Positions 54,036-63,878 of a stretch of 64,000 bases of DNA are shown here, in pieces. The stretch comes from Thermoflexus sp. (GTDB lineage Bacteria > Chloroflexota > Anaerolineae > Aggregatilineales > Aggregatilineaceae), in the NCBI GenBank assembly GCA_020724465.1, contig DYGX01000008.1, positions 62,001-126,000 on the forward strand, given 5' to 3'. Under the pieces are notes generated by a model. It was not told the DNA's origin, searched no databases, and worked only from the letters and a program-made list of their open reading frames with translations. The position numbers and the translations under genes are program-made. Position 1 is the stretch's first letter. Each line of letters opens with the position of its first letter.

Positions 54036-54163
54036 GACCGGGCGCGCGGCTGCATGTTTTGCGCGCGGGCCGTTCGTGGCTGGCCGCCCGGCGCGCGGAT
54101 ATGCTAAGCTAGGGGCAGCGCCAGGGGCGCCTGCGCTTGACTACTTGGGTAGGATGCAGCCGG

Positions 54164-54808
54164 ATGAACGATCGCCGCGATCCTGTGTCGGACGATACGG
54201 ACGAATTTTCCCAGCCTGACGCCATCGACGCCTACTGCGTGACCTGCCGCCAGATCGTGCCGATGGACCACCCCGAGCCGGTCTGGACGCGGCGCGGCAG
54301 CGCGGCCACCCGCGGCGAGTGCCCGGTGTGCGGGACGACGGTCTTCCGCATCGGGCGCACGCCGGCCCACGACACGCTCGAACGCCCCGCGCCGGTGCGC
54401 GTGGGCGAACGTCCTGCCGGCAAGCTGGCGGCGGAAACGGTGTTCGTCAACTACAGCGTGGCCGACGCCGGGTTCGCCGAGCAGTTGGCCGCCGATCTCA
54501 ACCGCATCGGCGTGCCGACCTTCATGGCCGAAGACACAGCCGGCGATGTCCGCTGGGCGACCGGGGTGCACCCCGCGTTAGTCGAGTGCAAGCGGATGAT
54601 CGTCGTGCTATCCCCGCTGGCTGCCCAGACGGCGTCGGTCGTCGAGGCGTGGGAGTTCTTCGAGCAGCGGCGCAAACCGATCGTCGTGGCGCAGGCAGCC
54701 CCCGCCGACCTTCCCGACGCACTGCGGCGCAAACCCCGTTTCGATTTCGCCGGGGCCGACTACAAGCGCGCCTTCCGCGAGCTGGTTCAGGCCCTGACCC
54801 GCCGCTAG
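54164..54808 (+). CDS. Zinc-ribbon TIR-domain protein
   Basis: A 214-residue protein with two parts. Residues 22-62 form a zinc ribbon of the DUF5679 type (CVTCRQIVPM with Cys25/Cys28, CPVCGTTVF with Cys53/Cys56). Residues 90-214 are a TIR domain (ETVFVNYSVADAGFAEQLAA, GVPTFMAEDT, RMIVVLSPLAAQTASVVEAW). Glu161 occupies the place of the catalytic Glu of TIR NAD hydrolases. There is no membrane helix, NB-ARC domain, SIR2 domain or other defence partner next to it. It could cleave NAD or serve as a scaffold. ATG 54164 has a modest AGGATG upstream. Confidence 0.85.
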   Translation: MNDRRDPVSDDTDEFSQPDAIDAYCVTCRQIVPMDHPEPVWTRRGSAATRGECPVCGTTVFRIGRTPAHDTLERPAPVRVGERPAGKLAAETVFVNYSVADAGFAEQLAADLNRIGVPTFMAEDTAGDVRWATGVHPALVECKRMIVVLSPLAAQTASVVEAWEFFEQRRKPIVVAQAAPADLPDALRRKPRFDFAGADYKRAFRELVQALTRR

Positions 54809-54935
54809 TGTCCGGTTTCGCCCCCTTCGCCGGACTGATTACTCATGCGCGATACTGGCCACGCAGCCGTGCTTTGCCCTATGATCGATAAGCATGATGA
54901 CACGGTTGTATTGGAAGCAGTGAGAGGATAATGTC

Positions 54936-56123
<1,188 letters not shown>

Positions 56124-56149
56124 CGCCCCACCCTTGCGGCGATTTCCAG

Positions 56150-56181
56150 CCACCCCGGTCAGCCGCGATCGGGGTGGTTTT
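56150..56181 (+). terminator. Terminator of the sugar dehydrogenase, overlapping the ClC gene end
   Basis: CCACCCCG (56150-56157) pairs with CGGGGTGG (56170-56177), then TTTT. The loop contains the stop codon of the convergent ClC gene, so the signal lies partly in the last codons of that gene. Confidence 0.75.
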
Positions 56182-58207
56182 GATCTGCGGCGGGCTGCGT
56201 GGTGGACCCCACCAGCGCGGCTTCGAGCGCGGGCGACTGCGAAGCGCCGCAAATGGCGACAAGATGGTCGCCCGGCTGCAGGACCGTATCGCCGTGCGGG
56301 ATAATCAGGCGGTGGTCGCGCCGGACCGAGACGATAATCGATTCGGCGGGCAGTTGGCGGCTGATCTGCTGCAGCGTCTGCCCTGCGAAGGGATGCGCAG
56401 CCGAAATATCGGCTTCGACCACCCGGATGTGGCCTTCGTGTGCCTCGCGCAGTTCCTTCAGCCGATAGCTGGTCGACGCCCGGCGCTCCATGGCCCGCTC
56501 GTAGGCGCGGATCACGTCGCTGCGCCGGAGCACGCCAATCAGCTTGCGGTGATCGCGCCGGTCAACGATCGGCAGGCGGCCCACGTCGCGGACGCCCATC
56601 CGCCACAGCGCGGCACTCAACGGCTCGTCGGGATGGCCGACCGCCAGCCCGTCCATCGTCGCAATGTCCCGCACCGTGTAGCCTTCCAGCGATTCGCGCA
56701 GCATCACCTCACTGAGATCGCTCAGCGAGACGACCCCGACCAGCTTGCCCGCCTCGTCGACCACGGTGAAGCCATGATGGTGCGACTGCTCGAAACGGGC
56801 GATCAGGTCTTCCACCGGCAGGTTGGCCGGGATTGAGTCGATTTCGGTGGACATCGCGTCGGCCACCAGCACCCCTTCGAGCAAGTCCACCTCGCGGCGC
56901 GGGCGATATGGAATCTGCGCTTCGTACAGGCTGCGGTACTTCAGCCGCTGCGAGGCCGTCACCTGCGTGAGATAGCTGATCGTGACAACCAGCGCTGCCA
57001 GGGGTAACAACCGGTAGCCGCCGGTCATCTCCGTCACCATGAACATCGTCGCCAGCGGCACGCGCGCCGCCCCGCTGAACACCGCCGCCATGCCGACCAG
57101 CACAAACGCCGCCGGAGCCTCGCCGAACAGCGTCGCCAGCACCCCGCCGAGCATCGCGCCCGAAAACAGCGTCGGCGCGAAAACGCCACCCGATCCGCCC
57201 GACCCCACCGTAAGCGACATCGCCACGATCTTGGCGAACACCAGCGTCGCCAGCAGTCCCGGCGACAGCCGCCCGTCCATCGCCTGCTGGATCCAGCCAT
57301 AGCCGCCGCCAAGCACCTGAGGGATCGCCAGCGCCATCAACCCGACCAGCAGGCCGCCGACTGCCGGCTTGAGATGCAGCGGCACAGGGAGCCGGTGAAA
57401 AAGATCGCGCGTGCCGTAGAAGATTGACGGTACGATTGCCGCGACCAGCCCGCCCAACACGCCCAACAGCGCGAACTCGAAGAACTGGGATGCCCCCTCG
57501 ATGCCGAGCGAAGGGGGAACCACAAACAGCGGCTCCCATCCGACGATGATCCCGTTGAGCGTGTAGGCCACCACCGACGACAAGAGCGTGTAAAGCAGCG
57601 CGCCGGCCTCAAACTCCGATTCGGAGTACAGGACCTCAATCGCCAGCAGGGCCGCGCCGATCGGCGTGCGGAAGATCGCGGACAGTCCAGCCGCCATCCC
57701 GATCAACAAGAGCAGGCGCCGTTCGTCATCGGCGCGGCGGCGCAGCGTGCCGTAGATCGAACCGATCCCGGCAGCGATCAGAGCAGTCGGCCCTTCGCGT
57801 CCGGCGGACCCGCCGGACCCGATCGTGATCGCTGAGGCGATCATTTTCAGCGGGGTGACAATCGGGCGCAGATAACCGCCCGCACGGTGATAGGCCTTGA
57901 CCGCGGCGTCTGTCCCGTGCCCTTCGGCTTCTGGAGCCAGGCTGAACACCAGCAAACCTGAGAGCAATCCGCCGAGGGTCGTCACCAGCGGGATCAGCCA
58001 CAGGCCATGCGGTCCGATCGCTTCGTCCAGCATACCGCCTTCGCTGGGCAGGCCCGGCGGCCGGTAACCCGCTAGGCCGGTCAACAGGATGTGCTGGGCG
58101 GTATGCAGCAGCCACATAAACACCTGCGCTGCACCCGCGCCGACCACACCTAACCACAGGGAATCGAGCACCAGCCGGCGCTGGCGCTCATCGATCAAAC
58201 CAAACAC
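56159..58207 (-). CDS. ClC-family chloride transporter with CBS pair and TrkA-C domain
   Basis: A protein of about 682 residues. The first 430 residues form the ClC core of many helices. The gating Glu is in GSGGSAGREGPT, the second glycine-rich loop is GSGGSGGVFAPT, and GMAAVFSGAARVPLATMFM is conserved. Two CBS domains follow (about 460-580). A C-terminal TrkA-C/RCK domain (about 605-675) ends with ILVAICG-like turns (HLVAICGASQ). A Glu in AIEVLYSE may be the proton glutamate, so exchange is plausible. GTG 58207 with AAGGAG 8 bases upstream is chosen; a TTG at 58285 opens the longer frame. Confidence 0.88.
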   Translation of the reverse strand: MFGLIDERQRRLVLDSLWLGVVGAGAAQVFMWLLHTAQHILLTGLAGYRPPGLPSEGGMLDEAIGPHGLWLIPLVTTLGGLLSGLLVFSLAPEAEGHGTDAAVKAYHRAGGYLRPIVTPLKMIASAITIGSGGSAGREGPTALIAAGIGSIYGTLRRRADDERRLLLLIGMAAGLSAIFRTPIGAALLAIEVLYSESEFEAGALLYTLLSSVVAYTLNGIIVGWEPLFVVPPSLGIEGASQFFEFALLGVLGGLVAAIVPSIFYGTRDLFHRLPVPLHLKPAVGGLLVGLMALAIPQVLGGGYGWIQQAMDGRLSPGLLATLVFAKIVAMSLTVGSGGSGGVFAPTLFSGAMLGGVLATLFGEAPAAFVLVGMAAVFSGAARVPLATMFMVTEMTGGYRLLPLAALVVTISYLTQVTASQRLKYRSLYEAQIPYRPRREVDLLEGVLVADAMSTEIDSIPANLPVEDLIARFEQSHHHGFTVVDEAGKLVGVVSLSDLSEVMLRESLEGYTVRDIATMDGLAVGHPDEPLSAALWRMGVRDVGRLPIVDRRDHRKLIGVLRRSDVIRAYERAMERRASTSYRLKELREAHEGHIRVVEADISAAHPFAGQTLQQISRQLPAESIIVSVRRDHRLIIPHGDTVLQPGDHLVAICGASQSPALEAALVGSTTQPAADQNHPDRG

Positions 58208-58338
58208 ACAAATGACTCCTTCACCCTGGGATAAGATCGTGCGCGCCTCGGCCAGAACACCAGCCAAGGCGCCACCAGCTCCCAAGCTTGTCTAACGAAT
58301 AACACAAACCAGGCGACAGGGGGTAATGGAACCGCCGC

Positions 58339-59109
58339 CTAACCGACAACCTCGACCGGATTGGTCAGCGTGCCGATCCCCTCAACTTCGATCTGCACTA
58401 CGTCGCCATCGCTCAGCGGGCCGACGCCTTCGGGCGTGCCGGTCAGGATCACGTCGCCCGGTTCCAGCGTCATCACGGCGCTGATGAACGCGATCAGGAA
58501 GGGCACGTCGAAGACCATATCTGCCGTGTTACCGTTCTGGCGCAGCTCGCCGTTGACCCGCGCGCGCACCGCCAGCCGCGACGGGTCGAGGTCGGTCGCG
58601 ATCACCGGCCCCAGCGGGCAAAAGGTGTCGAAGCCTTTGGCGCGGCCCCACTGGCCGTCCTTCTGCTGAAAATCGCGGGCGCTGACGTCATTGGCGCAGG
58701 TGTAGCCCAGCACATAGTGGAGCGCGTCCTCGCGGCGAACCCGGCGCGCCCGCCGCCCGATGATCACGGCCAGCTCCGCCTCATGATCGACGCGCCCGAT
58801 CCCGGCCGGGATCTGGATCGGCGCGCCGTGGGCGATCACCGCGCTCGGCGGCTTGAGAAACAGCATCGGCTCGTCAGGCACGGCGGCGTGATGCTCGGCG
58901 GCGTGGGCGGCGTAGTTGCGCCCGACGCACACCAGCTTGCCCGGCAGGATGGGGGGCAGGATGGGCATCTCGTCCAGCGGGCCAAGCGCCTGGCCCGGTG
59001 TGCCAGGGCGGTCGGTCAGCGGGTTCCCGTCCCACTCGTGAACAATGCCATCCCCCACCAGGCCATAGCGCGGCCCGGTGGGGGTCGCAAAGGCGGCAAT
59101 CAGGGCCAT
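58339..59109 (-). CDS. Fumarylacetoacetate hydrolase family protein
   Basis: A 256-residue FAH-fold enzyme. Motifs are LVCVGRNYAAHAAEH, the metal-binding DHEAELAVIIGRRARRV, YTCANDVSARDFQ, FDTFCPLGP and ILTGTPEGVGPL. The family includes oxaloacetate decarboxylases, 2-hydroxyhepta-dienedioate isomerases and acylpyruvases, which cannot be told apart here. ATG 59109 with GAGGAG is preferred over the open frame to 59463, whose extra part overlaps the divergent cytochrome gene. Confidence 0.9.
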   Translation of the reverse strand: MALIAAFATPTGPRYGLVGDGIVHEWDGNPLTDRPGTPGQALGPLDEMPILPPILPGKLVCVGRNYAAHAAEHHAAVPDEPMLFLKPPSAVIAHGAPIQIPAGIGRVDHEAELAVIIGRRARRVRREDALHYVLGYTCANDVSARDFQQKDGQWGRAKGFDTFCPLGPVIATDLDPSRLAVRARVNGELRQNGNTADMVFDVPFLIAFISAVMTLEPGDVILTGTPEGVGPLSDGDVVQIEVEGIGTLTNPVEVVG

Positions 59110-59228
59110 GTGATTTTGCTCCTCGCGCTGCAACACAACTCCTGCGGCACCAGCCTCAAAGCATACCGCGTCCGGCGTGGAAAGGGGAAGCCCGCCGCGC
59201 CGCGAAGTGAAGAGTCGCACAGAAAGGG

Positions 59229-59234
59229 TATAAT
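59229..59234 (+). promoter_or_regulatory. -10 element of the multiheme cytochrome gene
   Basis: TATAAT 40 bases before the ATG, with no clear -35. AAGGA ahead of the ATG is the ribosome-binding site. Confidence 0.5.
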
Positions 59235-59273
59235 CGCAGGCGGCACGCGCTGCTGACCAACAAGGATGGGGCG

Positions 59274-60326
59274 ATGTCGGATCTGGACAAATCGCGGGCG
59301 TTTTCTGGCGCGGCGCGGCGAGCGCCTGTGCCGAAGATCGCGATCCTCTTTGCCGCGCTGGTGCTGGTGGCTGCCGGTTTGATGCTGGCGAGCGCGGAGC
59401 GCCGGGCGCAGGCGGCTCCCCCCTGGCAAAGCGACCCGCCGCTGCCGCCGGATAGCGGCTCACCGGCCCCCGACGCCCCGACCGGAACGTCCATCCCGCG
59501 CTCGTGTTCGGAGTGCCATGTCGAGGTCGCTGCGGCGTGGGCGGAGAGCCTGCACGCCCAGGCGTTCGTCGATCCGGTTTTTCAGGAACGCTGGCAGGAA
59601 GTCGGCAACGATCCCGCGTGCCTGGCCTGCCACACGACCGGCTACGATCCCAGCACGGGCAGCTATACGCATCCAGGCGTCACCTGCGAGGTCTGCCACG
59701 GCCTGACGCCGCCCGGCCACCCCGGACAGCCGGTGAGAATCAGCCCAGGGCCGGGCACCTGCGAAGACTGCCACCCGACAACCGCCGCCGAGTGGCGGGA
59801 CAGTCCCCACGGCGCCCAATACATCCCCTGCGCGACCTGCCACAATCTGCACCCGCTCCAACTGCGCTTCAACAACGACAGCGTGGCGCTATGCCTGAGC
59901 TGCCACAAGCAGCCGCGCAACGATTACGTGCACCTGACGCACCAGGAACAGCTCTGCATGGACTGTCACTGGCTCCGCCCCACGCAAGAGGATCTGCTGG
60001 CGCATTTTGTAAGCGGCGCTCTCTTCCCGACCGGTCACACCGCCCGTGTCGAAACTGCTGCCTGCGTGCGATGCCACGCTGAGCGAGCCGCCGAAGCGGG
60101 CACGCTGGCCGCGCTCAACGAGACGATTGACGAGCTGGGCCTTGCTGACAGTCCGCACCCGCTGCTGGCCGCTCAGGAGCGCATCCACGAGCTGGAAACC
60201 GAAGTCCGCAGCGCCCGCGCCAAGACCCGGCTCGCCATCTGGGGAGCGATGGCTGGGGTGGTGGCTGGCAGCCTGCTGACGCTGCTGATCGTCCGCATGC
60301 GGCGCCGGCGGACGCGCCAGCAATAG
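59274..60326 (+). CDS. Membrane-anchored octaheme c-type cytochrome
   Basis: A 350-residue protein with eight CXXCH haem motifs, beginning at residues 78, 116, 138, 163, 186, 207, 228 and 264. Residues 21-40 form an N-terminal membrane signal or anchor (KIAILFAALVLVAAGLMLAS). Residues 319-341 form a second helix followed by RMRRRR, so both ends may sit in the membrane with haems outside. A short coiled coil (about 298-316) precedes the second helix. The length is too short for octaheme hydroxylamine or nitrite enzymes (about 450-550), so it is more likely an electron carrier. No cytochrome maturation gene is near. Confidence 0.88.
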   Translation: MSDLDKSRAFSGAARRAPVPKIAILFAALVLVAAGLMLASAERRAQAAPPWQSDPPLPPDSGSPAPDAPTGTSIPRSCSECHVEVAAAWAESLHAQAFVDPVFQERWQEVGNDPACLACHTTGYDPSTGSYTHPGVTCEVCHGLTPPGHPGQPVRISPGPGTCEDCHPTTAAEWRDSPHGAQYIPCATCHNLHPLQLRFNNDSVALCLSCHKQPRNDYVHLTHQEQLCMDCHWLRPTQEDLLAHFVSGALFPTGHTARVETAACVRCHAERAAEAGTLAALNETIDELGLADSPHPLLAAQERIHELETEVRSARAKTRLAIWGAMAGVVAGSLLTLLIVRMRRRRTRQQ

Positions 60327-60367
60327 CCACACCGCCGGGTACGCCGGGCGTCTTGTTTCCGCTCAGA

Positions 60368-60376
60368 TGGTATAAT
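60368..60376 (+). promoter_or_regulatory. selA: Extended -10 promoter giving a probably leaderless selA
   Basis: TGG-TATAAT (TATAAT at 60371-60376) lies only 7 bases before the ATG at 60384. Transcription would begin on or next to the start codon, and no Shine-Dalgarno sequence exists in between. Confidence 0.65.
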
Positions 60377-60383
60377 CCCGCGC

Positions 60384-61733
60384 ATGACCTCTTTCCGCGA
60401 TCTGCCGAGCATTGACGCGCTGCTGCGCGCCGGACACGATCTGGTGGCGCGCTACGGCCACGCGCGCACCGTCGAGGCGCTGCGCCAGACGGTCGAGGCG
60501 GCGCGCCAGGCACTCGCCGCCGGAGCCTCACCCCCCGACCAGAACGCGCTGCTGGCTCAGGCGGAAGCGCGCCTGGCGCAAGACGCGCAGCCCAGCCTGC
60601 GCCCGGTGATCAACGCCACCGGCGTCATCATCCACACCAACCTGGGGCGCGCTCCGCTCTCTGCGGCGGCGCTGGCGGCCATGCAGGCTGTCGCGGCGGG
60701 GTACAGCACGCTCGAATACGATCTGGAAGCGGGCGCGCGCGGCCAGCGCGACACGCACATCGAGCGCCTCCTGCGCGCGGTGACCGGCGCCCCGGCAGGC
60801 ATGGTCGTCAACAACAACGCCGCCGGCGTGCTGCTGGCGCTCAGCGGGCTGGCCGCCGGACGCCAGGCGATCATCAGCCGCGGCCAGTTGATCGAGATCG
60901 GCGGCGCGTTCCGCATCCCGGACGTCATGCGCCAGAGCGGCGCGCAGATGGTCGAGGTCGGCACGACCAATCGCACGCGCCTCGACGACTACGCGAACGC
61001 CATCACGCCGGAGACGGCCCTGATCGTGCGGGCGCACCCGTCCAATTTCCGCGTCGTCGGCTTCACCGAGTCGGTCCCGCTGGACGCGCTGACCGCGCTG
61101 GCGCACGCGCGCGGCCTGCCGGTGCTGGACGACCTCGGCAGCGGCGCGCTGCTCGATACCGGCGCCTTCGGCCTGGCGCACGAGCCGACCGTCCAGGAAA
61201 GCCTGAGCGCGGGGGCAGACCTGGTGCTGTTCAGCGGCGACAAGCTGCTCGGCGGGCCGCAGGCCGGTGTCCTGGTCGGGCGCGTCGATCTGATCGATCG
61301 GCTGCGGCGCCACCCGCTGGCGCGCGCCATCCGGTCGGACAAGCTGGCCCTGGCCGCGCTGGCTGCCACCCTGGAGCATTACCGGCGCGGCGAGGCGCTG
61401 GAGCAGGTCCCGGTCTGGCGCATGATCAGCCTGTCGCCCGACGCGATCCGCGCGCGAGCCGAGCGCTGGGCGGCAGCCGTGCCCGGCGAGATCGTCCGTG
61501 CGGAGTCCACTGTGGGCGGGGGCAGCCTGCCCGGCGAGACGCTGCCGACGTGGGCATTCGCGCCGCGCGTCGCGCAGCCGAACGCCGCCGCCGACCGCCT
61601 GCGCCACGCGGATCCGCCGGTGATCGCCCGCGTGGCGGATGACCGCCTGCTGCTCGACCCGCGCACCGTGCTTCCCGAACAGGACGACGCGCTGATCGTC
61701 GCGCTGCATGCTCTCACGGCCAGCGAAGGATAG
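60384..61733 (+). CDS. selA: L-seryl-tRNA(Sec) selenium transferase
   Basis: A 449-residue PLP enzyme that converts Ser-tRNA(Sec) to Sec-tRNA(Sec) with selenophosphate. It has NATGVIIHTNLGRAPLS, VVNNNAAGVLLAL and the PLP lysine in LVLFSGDKLLGGPQAG (Lys287). The N-terminal domain (residues 1-70) is present, as in full-length bacterial SelA. It is first in the selA-selB-selC block; selB starts 4 bases after its stop. selD is not in the window. Confidence 0.96.
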   Translation: MTSFRDLPSIDALLRAGHDLVARYGHARTVEALRQTVEAARQALAAGASPPDQNALLAQAEARLAQDAQPSLRPVINATGVIIHTNLGRAPLSAAALAAMQAVAAGYSTLEYDLEAGARGQRDTHIERLLRAVTGAPAGMVVNNNAAGVLLALSGLAAGRQAIISRGQLIEIGGAFRIPDVMRQSGAQMVEVGTTNRTRLDDYANAITPETALIVRAHPSNFRVVGFTESVPLDALTALAHARGLPVLDDLGSGALLDTGAFGLAHEPTVQESLSAGADLVLFSGDKLLGGPQAGVLVGRVDLIDRLRRHPLARAIRSDKLALAALAATLEHYRRGEALEQVPVWRMISLSPDAIRARAERWAAAVPGEIVRAESTVGGGSLPGETLPTWAFAPRVAQPNAAADRLRHADPPVIARVADDRLLLDPRTVLPEQDDALIVALHALTASEG

Positions 61734-61736
61734 CCT

Positions 61737-63626
61737 ATGCATGTTATCGGGACCGCCGGGCACGTCGATCACGGCAAATCCACCCTTACCTTCACGCTAA
61801 CGCACATCAATCCGGACCGCCTGGAAGAAGAACGGCGGCGCGAGATGACGATCGACCTTGGCTTCGCGTGGCTGGACTTGCCCAACGGCGAGCGGGTCGG
61901 GATCGTGGACGTACCCGGCCACCGCGACTTCATCGAGAACATGCTGGCGGGCGTCGGCGGGATCGACGCGGCGATCCTGGTCATCGCCGCCGACGAGGGC
62001 GTGATGCCGCAGACGCGCGAGCACCTGGCGATCCTCGACCTGCTGGGCATCCCCGCCGGACTGATCGCGCTGACCAAGATCGACCTGGTGCCGGACCCGG
62101 AATGGCGCGAGCTGGTGACGCTCGACATCCTCGACGCGGTGCAGGGGACGGTGCTCGAAGGGCGGCCCATCATCCCGGTGTCGGCGCGCACGGGCGAGGG
62201 CCTGGACGATTTGATCGCCGCGCTGACCGATCTGCTCGACCATCTGCCGCCCCGCCCAGACCTGGGCAGCCCGCGCCTGCCGATCGACCGTGTCTTCACC
62301 ATCAGCGGCTTCGGCGTGGTCGTCACCGGGACGCTGAGCGGCGGCAGCCTGAGCGTGGGGCAGGAAGTCGAGGTTCTGCCGGCGGGCGTGCGGGCGCGGG
62401 TGCGCGGCTTGCAGTCGCACGAGCAAAGTCTGGAACGCGTCGGGCCGGGGCAGCGCGTCGCGGTCAACCTGCGCGGCGTAGAGAAAAGCGATCTGGCGCG
62501 CGGGGATGTGCTGGGGCTGCCGGGCGCGTGGCGTCCCACCACGCTGATCGACGCCCGTTTGCGCTACCTGCACGACGCGCAGCGCCCGCTGGAACACAAC
62601 GACGCGGTCAAGCTGTTTATCGGCTCGGCTGAAGTGATGGGGCGGATTCGCGTGCTGGACCGCGAGCGCGTGCTGCCCGGCGAGGAAAGCTGGGTGCAGA
62701 TCCGTCTGGAGCGGCCGGTCGTCGCCGCGCCCGGCGACCGCTACATCATCCGCCGGGCTTCGCCGGCCGAGACCGTGGGCGGCGGCGTGGTGCTGGATGC
62801 CGCGCCGGGCCGCCGCTGGAAGCGTGGCCGCCCCGAGGTGATCGCCCGCTTCGAGACGCTGGCGACGGGCGATTCGCTGGCGATCGCCCTGCTGCGGCTG
62901 GCAGACGCACGCGGTCCCGTCCCGGCGGAGACGCTTGGTCTGGCGCCGGATCAGAGCGCCCGGGCGGCGGCGCGCGGCGAGCTGCTGCTCGACGGGCAGG
63001 GTTGGGCGATCCATCCCGCAGGCTGGGCGCGGCTGGTGGACAAGACCCGGCGCGTGCTGGCGCGCTTCCACGCCGAAGAGCCGCTCCGGCTGGGCATGCC
63101 GCCCGAGGCGCTGCGCAGCCGCCTGCGTCTGGAACCGGACGCCTTCGCGGCGGTGCGCGACTGGCTGGCGCGCGAGGGGATCATCGCCCTGGCGGAAGGC
63201 GGCGCGATCCACCTGCCGGAGCACAGCGTCCGGCTCAGCCCGGCTCAAGAAGAAGCCCTCGCCCGCCTGTGGCGCGCCTTCGAGGCCCAGCCACACACCC
63301 CGCCCACAGTCGCGCAGGCCCGCGAGTGGGTGGGCGACGCCGTGCTCAACGGGCTGATCGAGCGCGGCGAGCTGGTGCGCATCAGCAGCGAGGTCATCCT
63401 GACGCCCGCCGTGCTGGCCGAGTGGATCGCCTTCGCCCGCGACCGGCTGGAACGCGGCGAACCGCTCACCGTCGGCGTGCTGCGCGACCACTTCGGGACG
63501 ACGCGCCGCTACGCGATTGACTTCCTGGAGCGGCTGGACGCGCTGGCGATCACCCGGCGGCGCGGCGACGAGCGCGTGCGCGGGCCGGGCGACTGGTCGA
63601 AACTGGGACCGTCAACTAACGGCTAG
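61737..63626 (+). CDS. selB: Selenocysteine-specific elongation factor
   Basis: A 629-residue GTPase that delivers Sec-tRNA(Sec) to UGA codons with a SECIS element. The G domain has GTAGHVDHGKSTL, DVPGHRDFIEN and LTKIDL. The beta-barrel domains follow, and four winged-helix domains in the C-terminal half (about 380-629) bind the SECIS hairpin. It is complete and lies between selA and tRNA-Sec. Confidence 0.96.
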   Translation: MHVIGTAGHVDHGKSTLTFTLTHINPDRLEEERRREMTIDLGFAWLDLPNGERVGIVDVPGHRDFIENMLAGVGGIDAAILVIAADEGVMPQTREHLAILDLLGIPAGLIALTKIDLVPDPEWRELVTLDILDAVQGTVLEGRPIIPVSARTGEGLDDLIAALTDLLDHLPPRPDLGSPRLPIDRVFTISGFGVVVTGTLSGGSLSVGQEVEVLPAGVRARVRGLQSHEQSLERVGPGQRVAVNLRGVEKSDLARGDVLGLPGAWRPTTLIDARLRYLHDAQRPLEHNDAVKLFIGSAEVMGRIRVLDRERVLPGEESWVQIRLERPVVAAPGDRYIIRRASPAETVGGGVVLDAAPGRRWKRGRPEVIARFETLATGDSLAIALLRLADARGPVPAETLGLAPDQSARAAARGELLLDGQGWAIHPAGWARLVDKTRRVLARFHAEEPLRLGMPPEALRSRLRLEPDAFAAVRDWLAREGIIALAEGGAIHLPEHSVRLSPAQEEALARLWRAFEAQPHTPPTVAQAREWVGDAVLNGLIERGELVRISSEVILTPAVLAEWIAFARDRLERGEPLTVGVLRDHFGTTRRYAIDFLERLDALAITRRRGDERVRGPGDWSKLGPSTNG

Positions 63627-63692
63627 CGGCAGGTTCTGCCCTGCGCGCCGCCAGCCAGCCGCGTTCACCAGCGGAACGCGCCGCACGTCCCC

Positions 63693-63721
63693 TGGAAATC
63701 CGCCCTGTGATCGGCTATCAT
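63693..63721 (+). promoter_or_regulatory. selC: Candidate promoter of tRNA-Sec
   Basis: TGGAAA (63693-63698), a 17-base spacer and TATCAT (63716-63721). Transcription would start next to the tRNA 5' end. Read-through from selB is also possible. Confidence 0.5.
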
Positions 63722-63728
63722 CATCAGT

Positions 63729-63824
63729 GGGGGTGTATGAGTCCCGGTGGGCTTCCCAGTCTTCAAAACTGGCGGCGGGTCGCACAGCGCGGGCCGCGAT
63801 GGGTTCGACTCCCATACACTCCCG
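63729..63824 (+). tRNA. selC: tRNA-Sec (anticodon TCA)
   Basis: A 96-base tRNA with the 8-bp acceptor stem GGGGGTGT/ACACTCCC, a 5-bp T stem ATGGG/CCCAT around TTCGACT, a long D arm and a long variable arm. The anticodon stem CCAGT/ACTGG encloses CTTCAAA, giving anticodon TCA for UGA. The discriminator is G and CCA is not encoded. The 13-bp acceptor-plus-T helix is diagnostic of tRNA-Sec. Confidence 0.96.
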
Positions 63825-63839
63825 CTGCCCTGCAAGCAA

Positions 63840-63870
63840 CGCGCCGGTTGCCCGGCGCGCCGTTTGTTTT
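63840..63870 (+). terminator. Terminator of tRNA-Sec
   Basis: CGCGCCGG (63840-63847) pairs with CCGGCGCG (63852-63859) around a 4-base loop, and TTTGTTTT follows. Confidence 0.82.
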
Positions 63871-63878
63871 CATCACCC

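Noticed and set aside
58208-58285. TTG start giving a 26-residue longer ClC protein
   Set aside because: GTG 58207 has a strong AAGGAG at 8 bases; the extra residues do not look like a ClC N-terminus.
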